64,000 bases of DNA from Natranaerovirga hydrolytica (GTDB taxonomy: Bacteria > Bacillota > Clostridia > Lachnospirales > DSM-24629), in the NCBI RefSeq assembly GCF_004339095.1, contig NZ_SMGQ01000016.1, positions 1 through 64,000 on the forward strand, written 5' to 3'. The position numbers were made by a program, and so were the translations under genes. Shown piece after piece: positions 52,861 to 59,341 of the stretch (the stretch's first letter is position 1; every line of letters starts with the position of its first letter). A model generated the notes under the pieces. It was not told where the DNA came from. It saw only the letters and a list, made by a program, of their open reading frames with translations, and searched no databases.

Positions 52861-54682
52861 AATCAGAAAAAAAGAAATGCCAGAGGCGGAAAATACGAAA
52901 ATCAAGGATTTCCTCGACATGATTGCACCGGGCATCATCAAATTCAATACGGACCATTTTCTATGCGGCAACACCTACCGCTGCGTATGGGCACTCAGAG
53001 AATACCCTACCAGCACCTCGGAGCAGGCGATCCTACGTCATCTTGGGGAAAAGGACGGTGTGACTCTTCGCATCTATACCAGACAGGTTACGGCAGCGGA
53101 GGAACGAAAAATCATTCATAATGCAGCCAATAAAAACCGCATGGATAAAAGCGCCACCCACGATCTTCAGCAGACGGTAACCGCTGAAAGCAATTTGCAG
53201 GATGTGGTTACGCTGGTGTCCTCCATGCACAGAAACCGGGAACCCCTGCTGCACTGTGCTGTTTATATTGAGCTGACAGCCTACGACCCCGATACGCTGA
53301 AGCTCCTCCAGACTGATGTCCTGACTGAATTGGTACGCTCGAAACTCAATGTGGACCGCCTTATTCTGCGACAGCAGGAGGGCTTTCTGTCGGTGGGGCC
53401 TGCAGGGAGAAATGTGTTCGGCAGCCAGTTTGAACGTGTGCTTCCGGCAAGCTCTGTAGCGAATCTTTACCCCTTCAACTATAGCGGTAAAACAGATGCC
53501 AGAGGCTTCTACCTTGGGCGTGACAAATTCGGCAGCAACATCATTGCAGACTTTGATAAGCGGGATGACGACAAGACAAATGCCAACATACTCATCCTTG
53601 GAAACAGCGGCCAGGGCAAGAGCTATCTCCTAAAGCTCATTCTCTGTAATGTTCTGGAATCAGGTAAAAATGTGATTGGGTTAGATCCCGAGCACGAATA
53701 CATTGACCTTGCGGAGAACCTTGGCGGGTGTTTCATTGACCTGATGAGCGGTCAGTACCGCATCAATCCCCTGGAGCCCAAAACATGGGATGAAGGAGGC
53801 AGTCCAGACGATGAGGATGCACCCCAGGCATTCCGCCAGTCCACTAAACTCAGTCAGCATATTTCTTTTCTCAAGGATTTTTTTCGATGCTATAAGGATT
53901 TTTCCGACCGCCATATTGACGCCATTGAAATCATGCTGGGCAAGCTGTACGAAAAATTCGGCATCAGTGACTGCACCGATTTCAGGGTGCTGACAGCCAC
54001 AGACTATCCGATTCTGTCTGATCTTTACGCACAGATTGAGGACGAGTATAAAAGCTATGATAAGACCAAGTACCAGCTTTATACCGCCGAGCTTTTGCAG
54101 GAAATTCTGTTGGGGCTACACTCCATGTGCATGGGTGCGGAGAGCAAATTCTTTAACGGCCACACCAATGTGACCTCAGACCGCTTTATTGTGTTCGGTG
54201 TCAAGGGGCTTTTGCAGGCCAGCCGCAATGTGAAAAATGCTCTGCTGTTCAATGTACTCTCCTTTATGAGCGACAAATTGCTGACCGAGGGGAACACTGT
54301 TGCCAGCATTGATGAACTATACCTGTTCCTGACCAATCTGACTGCCATTGAATATATCAGGAATTTTATGAAACGTGTGCGAAAGAAGGAGTCAGCTGTT
54401 ATTCTGGCATCTCAGAATCTGGAGGACTTCAACATCGAGGGCATAAGAGAGCTGACCAAACCGTTGTTTTCCATTCCAACCCATGCCTTTTTATTCAATG
54501 CAGGCAATATTGACAAGCAGTTTTATATCGATTCCCTCCAGCTTGAAGAAAGCGAATACAATTTAATCCGCTTTCCCCAGCGTGGCGTGTGCCTCTACAA
54601 ATGCGGCATAGAGAGATATAACCTTGTGGTTAATGCCCCTGCCTACAAGGAGAAGTTGTTCGGAAAGGCGGGCGGCAGATAA
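52853..54682 (+). CDS. VirB4-family conjugation ATPase
   Basis: About 609 residues from GTG 52853 (TTG 52850 adjacent). Walker A GNSGQGKSYLLKL (about residue 250), Walker B-type SIDELYLFL (about 490) and a downstream SQNLEDF motif, as in VirB4/TraE motors. Energises T4SS assembly and substrate transfer at the membrane. Motifs complete. Confidence 0.94.
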   Translation: MSKIRKKEMPEAENTKIKDFLDMIAPGIIKFNTDHFLCGNTYRCVWALREYPTSTSEQAILRHLGEKDGVTLRIYTRQVTAAEERKIIHNAANKNRMDKSATHDLQQTVTAESNLQDVVTLVSSMHRNREPLLHCAVYIELTAYDPDTLKLLQTDVLTELVRSKLNVDRLILRQQEGFLSVGPAGRNVFGSQFERVLPASSVANLYPFNYSGKTDARGFYLGRDKFGSNIIADFDKRDDDKTNANILILGNSGQGKSYLLKLILCNVLESGKNVIGLDPEHEYIDLAENLGGCFIDLMSGQYRINPLEPKTWDEGGSPDDEDAPQAFRQSTKLSQHISFLKDFFRCYKDFSDRHIDAIEIMLGKLYEKFGISDCTDFRVLTATDYPILSDLYAQIEDEYKSYDKTKYQLYTAELLQEILLGLHSMCMGAESKFFNGHTNVTSDRFIVFGVKGLLQASRNVKNALLFNVLSFMSDKLLTEGNTVASIDELYLFLTNLTAIEYIRNFMKRVRKKESAVILASQNLEDFNIEGIRELTKPLFSIPTHAFLFNAGNIDKQFYIDSLQLEESEYNLIRFPQRGVCLYKCGIERYNLVVNAPAYKEKLFGKAGGR

Positions 54683-54702
54683 TGAAGAAGGGAGAAAAAA
54701 TC

Positions 54703-55182
54703 ATGGACAGACTTCAAAATCAGAAAGAAAACAAGGCAGGTATCCTTGAAGATATGCTGACTTTTATCCGCTATACCCCAAACCGGGAAGCGGATATTCT
54801 GGCTTTTATGGAAAAATACCAGAAGGCAGAGCATGAGAAACGCCCCGTTATTTTAGAGCATCTCAGGTGCTGTATAGACGGCAAGGAATACCCTAACCCG
54901 TACACCGGGAGCTATCATTATACCCCGGAGGATGTGTCTCTCATGGGAACTATTCTGGATGAGTATATTGATGATCTCATAGCCGCAGAAGGTGATCCTG
55001 CCGCCATCTCTGAATGTGTGCGGGATACGGTTTTGAAAATCAATGCACTCAATGAGGAATGCGGGAGGTATCTGATTGACACCTGGCGCAGAGAGAGAAT
55101 TTGCAGCTTTATCAATTCTGCTGCGGAAGTGGCAGGACTTTCACAGGAAAAAGACCACACCCAGCAACACAGAATGTGGTAA
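54703..55182 (+). CDS. ICE protein of unknown function
   Basis: 159 residues from ATG 54703; AAGGGAG lies 8 nt upstream (an ATG at 54682 overlaps the VirB4 stop). Mainly helical, acidic, no membrane segment and no recognised motif. Probably cotranscribed with VirB4 and the amidoligase. Confidence 0.6.
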   Translation: MDRLQNQKENKAGILEDMLTFIRYTPNREADILAFMEKYQKAEHEKRPVILEHLRCCIDGKEYPNPYTGSYHYTPEDVSLMGTILDEYIDDLIAAEGDPAAISECVRDTVLKINALNEECGRYLIDTWRRERICSFINSAAEVAGLSQEKDHTQQHRMW

Positions 55183-55195
55183 AGGCGGTGGTTAA

Positions 55196-56233
55196 ATGGA
55201 GATACAAGGTCAGGATTTTGGAATTGAAATTGAAATGACCGGGATTACAAGAAGTCGTGCCGCCGAAGTGATTGCCGACTACTTTAACACAACCAGAGAG
55301 TATGAAGGCACCTATTACGATGCTTATTTTGCCAAGGATGCATCCGGACGTAAATGGAAGGTGATGAGTGATGCCAGCATAGACTGTCAGCGGAGAGAAA
55401 GACGCAGAAAAGTCAGTGCCGACAGAAGCTATAGCGTAGAGCTGGTCAGCCCCATCTGCCAGTATGCCGATATTGAAACTGTTCAGGAACTGGTCCGAAA
55501 GCTCCGGGAAGCAGGAGCCTTTGTGAACTCCTCCTGCGGTATTCATATTCATATCAATGCCGCCCCCTTTGAGGCGACCAAGCTGAGAAATTTGGTCAAC
55601 ATCATGGCAGCCAAGGAGGATATGATCTACAAGGCTTTAAAGGTTTCGAGGGGGAGGGAAAGCAACTACTGCCAAAAGATTGACCTTCGGTTTTTAGAGC
55701 AGATCAATCGGCAGAAGCCAAAAACGCTGGATAAGCTCAAACGTATCTGGTATAACGGCAGCGATGGCAGCCGACAACACTACCATGAAAGTCGATACCG
55801 CTGCCTTAATCTGCACAGTGTGTTCCAAAAGGGTACGGTGGAATTCCGTGCCTTCAACGGCGAAATGCACGCCGGAAAGATCAAAGCATATGTCCAGTTC
55901 TGCCTTGCTATTACCGCACAGGCTCTGAATCAGAGGTCGGCAAGCCCTGCAAAAACCCAGTCCAGCAACGAAAAATATACCTTCCGTGTGTGGCTTTTAC
56001 GCCTCGGAATGATTGGAGATGAATTCAAGACAGCCCGAAAGCATCTGCTGGATCACTTGGAGGGCTGTATTGCATGGAAAGACCCAGCACAGGCAGAAAG
56101 ACAAAAAGAACGGCTGCGGCAGAGGCGAGAGGAAGAACGGTCACAGGCACAGGCCGGGCAGGAAAATGGTTCCGAGGAACCTGTTATTGAGGCGGAGGAT
56201 GAGCAGTCCTCCGCTTTTACTATGTCAATGTAA
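55196..56233 (+). CDS. Amidoligase-family enzyme (COOH-NH2 ligase)
   Basis: 345 residues. FGIEIEMTG near the N-terminus, VMSDASID, VELVSP, SCGIHIHIN and YRCLNLHSVFQKGTVEFRAF follow the glutamine-synthetase-like amidoligase pattern: Glu and His metal/ATP ligands and an Arg in EFR. Such enzymes form amide or peptide bonds on peptides or wall precursors. The next gene is a GGCT-like protein; amidoligase-GGCT pairs have been described in comparative genomics. The last 70 residues are a charged tail ending SSAFTMSM. Confidence 0.88.
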   Translation: MEIQGQDFGIEIEMTGITRSRAAEVIADYFNTTREYEGTYYDAYFAKDASGRKWKVMSDASIDCQRRERRRKVSADRSYSVELVSPICQYADIETVQELVRKLREAGAFVNSSCGIHIHINAAPFEATKLRNLVNIMAAKEDMIYKALKVSRGRESNYCQKIDLRFLEQINRQKPKTLDKLKRIWYNGSDGSRQHYHESRYRCLNLHSVFQKGTVEFRAFNGEMHAGKIKAYVQFCLAITAQALNQRSASPAKTQSSNEKYTFRVWLLRLGMIGDEFKTARKHLLDHLEGCIAWKDPAQAERQKERLRQRREEERSQAQAGQENGSEEPVIEAEDEQSSAFTMSM

Positions 56234-56248
56234 AGGAAGGAGTCTATT

Positions 56249-56752
56249 ATGAAAAATAAACTATATATTGCCTACGGCAGCAATCTCAATCTGCCTCAGA
56301 TGGCACTAAGATGTCCTACCGCCAAGGTGATTGGGGCATCCGAGATAAAGGATTACGCCCTTGTGTTCAGAGGTGGCAGGCATGGAGCTGTGGCGACCAT
56401 CGAACCTTGCGAGGGCGTTTCTGTACCCGTCCTGTTGTGGGAAATCACACCGAGGGATGAAAAGGCTCTTGATGTTTACGAAGGTTTCCCCAGTTTTTAT
56501 GGAAAGGAAATCATGGAACTGAATCTGGACGAGAAAACTGTTTCAGCTATGGTTTATGTCATGACACCGGGACACCGGCTGGGCTATCCTTCCGACTTTT
56601 ATTATAATACCATTTATGAAGGCTATAAAACCGCTGGGTTTGATACTGCTATTCTGGAACAGGCGTTGGATTATACCGAGCAGATCATGGAAAGTGGGCC
56701 GGAACCGGAACAACAAAATCTGTTCGGTTTTGGCGGATTGAAATGGTGGTGA
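56249..56752 (+). CDS. Gamma-glutamylcyclotransferase-like (GGCT/AIG2) protein
   Basis: 167 residues. YIAYGSNLNLPQMALRCPTA is the nucleotide-free GGCT pocket motif; the conserved acid is in LDVYEGFPSFYGKE (E of YEGF). GGCT enzymes release 5-oxoproline from gamma-glutamyl amides, so it could undo or trim products of the neighbouring amidoligase. It ends EQQNLFGFGGLKWW, sharing NLFxxGGL with the Dam tail. GGAAGGAG upstream. Confidence 0.88.
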   Translation: MKNKLYIAYGSNLNLPQMALRCPTAKVIGASEIKDYALVFRGGRHGAVATIEPCEGVSVPVLLWEITPRDEKALDVYEGFPSFYGKEIMELNLDEKTVSAMVYVMTPGHRLGYPSDFYYNTIYEGYKTAGFDTAILEQALDYTEQIMESGPEPEQQNLFGFGGLKWW

Positions 56753-56756
56753 TGAA

Positions 56757-57863
56757 ATGGCTGATCCAGCAACTCTGACAGCAATAGCAAAAGCCGCCGC
56801 TGCCGCACTCTCAGATGAACGTATCCGAAAAACCATCGGTTGGACCATTGCTGCGATACTGTCGCCGTTCATTTTAATCATTGTGTTGATTTGTTCCCTG
56901 CTCTCCGGCACCTCAAACCATAACAACACAGCAGTAGAGCTGTGCTTTCATGGAGGTGTGATTCCGGGGAGTATGCCTGCTGATTACCGGGAGTACATCG
57001 GGGACATGAGGCATAGCTTTACCCTCATAGACGGAGCCATAGAGACAGTGAACCCACAGATGGAGGATGGCGGCAGTCTTGATGATTACCGGGTCAAGGC
57101 TATTTTTTATTCTCTGTTTTTCGGCTCAGAGTCCCCTTCCCGGATGGAACACCGGAAGTATGTGGACTGCTTTGTCACCTATGAGGAACGTACCCGTACC
57201 GTAGAACATGATGACGGAACAACATCGGAGGAAACCTATATCGTGGCGGTTTCCATCAAATCCCTGCCCCAAGTCTACAACAACATCAGGGATTTGTTTG
57301 ACAGAGTAATCAATTATGAGGATCAGGCCAATGCCAATGAAATCTATTACCGGGCTTTGTATGGAACAGGGGCACCTATTGAGGATGATGACTCCACCCT
57401 GTGGGAGGATTGGACACCGGAACAGCTTGTGGATTTTTATTCTGATTTGCCCGCCGGTGAAATGGGTACTGAAGCTGTCCGGCTTGGTTTTTCCCGTCTG
57501 GGTGATCCATACTCTCAGGCGAGGCGCGGGCAGGGAAACTATACCGATTGCAGCTATCTTGTGCAGTGGGTATACAAAAAGCTGGGCATAAATATCCCCG
57601 GCACAGCAGCGGCACAGGGCAAATATTGTGTAGACAACGGATTGGTAATTCCTAAATCAAACCTCGCCCCCGGTGACTTGGTGTTCTGGAGCCACAAACC
57701 CAACGGTCGCTTTATGAACATCACTCATGTGGGAATTTACGCTGGAGAGGGTAAGGTGGTGGACGCTTCCTCCTCTAAGGGCAAGGTGGTATACCGGAAC
57801 TTGTTTGATTCTGATAAGCAGGTTTTATATGGCAGACCTTACGGAAGTGCAAAGAAACCTTAG
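56757..57863 (+). CDS. NlpC/P60 (C40) wall hydrolase of the conjugation apparatus
   Basis: 368 residues. One membrane segment (about 25-50), an extracellular region of about 180 residues with no fold I can name, and the C-terminal NlpC/P60 domain with the catalytic Cys in YTDCSYLVQWVY and His in NITHVGIYAG. Cuts peptidoglycan peptides to let the channel through; VirB1-equivalent of Gram-positive ICEs. The lysozyme-like domain seen in some homologues is not evident. Confidence 0.9.
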   Translation: MADPATLTAIAKAAAAALSDERIRKTIGWTIAAILSPFILIIVLICSLLSGTSNHNNTAVELCFHGGVIPGSMPADYREYIGDMRHSFTLIDGAIETVNPQMEDGGSLDDYRVKAIFYSLFFGSESPSRMEHRKYVDCFVTYEERTRTVEHDDGTTSEETYIVAVSIKSLPQVYNNIRDLFDRVINYEDQANANEIYYRALYGTGAPIEDDDSTLWEDWTPEQLVDFYSDLPAGEMGTEAVRLGFSRLGDPYSQARRGQGNYTDCSYLVQWVYKKLGINIPGTAAAQGKYCVDNGLVIPKSNLAPGDLVFWSHKPNGRFMNITHVGIYAGEGKVVDASSSKGKVVYRNLFDSDKQVLYGRPYGSAKKP

Positions 57864-57926
57864 AATAATCTGCACCGAGAACATTGCATAAGCAACTGAT
57901 TAAATCAAAAAAAGGAGGACCCCATT

Positions 57927-58181
57927 ATGAAAAAAGAATCTATTACCGTACAGATGGAAGCAGAAAAGCTCCGTGCAGTAAAACGCTATATGGAGAAAAA
58001 GGATGCGGACTTGGAGCAGGAGCTGTACGACCAGCTCCAACGCCTTTATGAAAAATTTGTCCCTGCGAATGTGCGGGAATATATTGATGAAAGCGCCGAG
58101 AATATGTCCGCTTCTGCTAAAAAACAGAAAGAAAAAAGCAGGGCTGGTGGGGCAGTAGCACCATCGTCGGATGTTTTTTAA
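57927..58181 (+). CDS. Small helical ICE protein (DUF6103)
   Basis: 84 residues; AAAGGAGG 8 nt upstream. MEAEKLRAVKRYMEKKDADL followed by ELYDQLQRLYEKFVPANVREYI: a short helical dimer-type protein that may bind DNA (ribbon-helix-helix-like start) . Function unknown; lies ahead of the oriT region. Confidence 0.7.
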   Translation: MKKESITVQMEAEKLRAVKRYMEKKDADLEQELYDQLQRLYEKFVPANVREYIDESAENMSASAKKQKEKSRAGGAVAPSSDVF

Positions 58182-58233
58182 CTAATCCGTCTTGGGATAT
58201 TATCCCTTGAAAAATCAGGAACGGAGGTGAAAT

Positions 58234-58445
58234 ATGACCAGCAGCCTGACCGATAAATCCTATCTGGAAACCGGTCTTCCTGCCAGTCTCCAAAAGGCAA
58301 TTGATGACTTTCTACAGGGAGAAAAAGAGCAGGTGCTTCACCTGGACTGCCTCAGTGATGAGATATACGGTGCTATTAACTCCAACCTTTGGAGCGGCTG
58401 CATTACCAGGAACAGGCAGATTATCTGCGTCAAAAATATTTATAG
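58234..58445 (+). pseudogene. Frameshifted small ICE gene before oriT
   Basis: GGAGGTG precedes ATG 58234. Frame 1 reads MTSSLTDKSYLETGLPASLQ and then LDCLSDEIYGAINSNLW. Adding one G after 58410 (CCAGG to CCAGGG) restores ITREQADYLRQKYL and a stop at 58443-58445, a 70-residue protein whose end agrees with family expectation (a short D-x-L-x-x-E-x-Y-x-x-I/N, EQADYLRxKYL pattern). As given, the frame runs on to 58599 with a sequence unlike protein. So either a single-base deletion has inactivated it or there is an error in the sequence. Confidence 0.7.
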
Positions 58446-58915
58446 AGCAGAGCGTCATCATTTTGAAAAGGAGAATGTGGTGCTTTTGCTTTTATCGCCA
58501 CACCGTTGCCCCCTGTCTGCCGCTGTGTGGGCTTTTGCAGGGCTGGGTGGCAGGTTTACCCACCCACACCGGATAAAACCGTTTTTGAGGGCTTTGTAGG
58601 GAAATGATGAAGGTCACGATGAACCCTGCGGATACGAAAAACCGGTGCCAACCCTTCGGTCGAAAAAAGAGCAGGATAAAGCAAGGGGCTGTAAACTGCC
58701 CCTTGCGATCACAGCGGACGGCAGTGCCGACCGCATTCTACACAAAATTCAAGGCTTTTAGGACTTCTTAACCAGCATTCCTCAGAAGGATAAAAGGTGC
58801 TGTAAATAGGGTTTTTGGCTCTTTAAGGTGCTGTAGCAGACAGAAAGCCCATCCATTGGGAGCCTTTCAGGGTGCTGTTACAGGTGATATATGGAAAGAC
58901 AGGAGGAAGGAAGCG
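58446..58915 (+). other. Structured non-coding region, candidate origin of transfer (oriT)
   Basis: No gene. Dyads in order: CCACAC/GTGTGG (58498-58503, 58525-58530), GGGTGG/CCACCC (58545-58550, 58560-58565), GCAAGGGGC/GCCCCTTGC (58681-58689, 58698-58706), and GCGGACGGCA/TGCCGACCGC (58714-58723, 58725-58734; one A-A mismatch). After these come GGTGCTGT repeats. It lies directly upstream of mobC and the relaxase, the usual place for oriT. The nick site may be in the 15-25 nt after 58734; I cannot place it. Confidence 0.65.
58794..58880 (+). repeat. Three direct repeats GGTGCTGT (iteron-like)
   Basis: Copies at 58796-58803, 58827-58834 and 58871-58878 (spacing 31 and 44, about 3 and 4 helical turns). 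The first two share the longer core AAGGTGCTGTA. Likely binding sites for MobC or relaxase. Confidence 0.65.
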
Positions 58916-59341
58916 GTGAAAAAAACAAGTAATGATTTGAAGCAACGAGTCACTGCATGGCTCTATCCCGAAATGATTGCTAATATGGAAACACTCATTG
59001 AGGCAAATGATATGAAAAACCATACGGAATTTATTGCAAAGGCAGTAGACTTCTACATCGGCTATTTGGGAACCAAGGAAGGTACGGCATTCCTATCTCA
59101 AACTTTATTGGGTGCAATCCAAGGAACATTGCAAAAAACTGAAAACCGGGTAGCGAATAATCTATTCCGGCTATCGGTGGAAATCAGTATGATGATGCAT
59201 CTCTTAGCAGCCACCTTGGATATTACCGATGAGGAACTGCATCGGCTTCGCGGTCGGTGTGTTGCCGAGGTCAAACGGACCAGAGGTAAAATTCGTCTGG
59301 ATGATGCGGTGGACTTTCAGAACAGTCCGGATGAAGAATAA
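58916..59341 (+). CDS. MobC-like relaxosome accessory protein
   Basis: 141 residues from GTG 58916; AGGAGGAAGG precedes it. An N-terminal ribbon-helix-helix-type segment (VTAWLYPEMIANMETLIEAN), then helices. Mobilisation accessory proteins of this kind bind oriT and help the relaxase. Overlaps the relaxase start by 1 nt (TAATG). Confidence 0.8.
   Translation: MKKTSNDLKQRVTAWLYPEMIANMETLIEANDMKNHTEFIAKAVDFYIGYLGTKEGTAFLSQTLLGAIQGTLQKTENRVANNLFRLSVEISMMMHLLAATLDITDEELHRLRGRCVAEVKRTRGKIRLDDAVDFQNSPDEE

Noticed and set aside
58446-58599. Continuation of the 58234 frame as a 121-residue protein
   Set aside because: After 58410 the sequence in this frame is unlike protein, lies over the hairpins of the oriT candidate, and a one-base shift restores a natural end.
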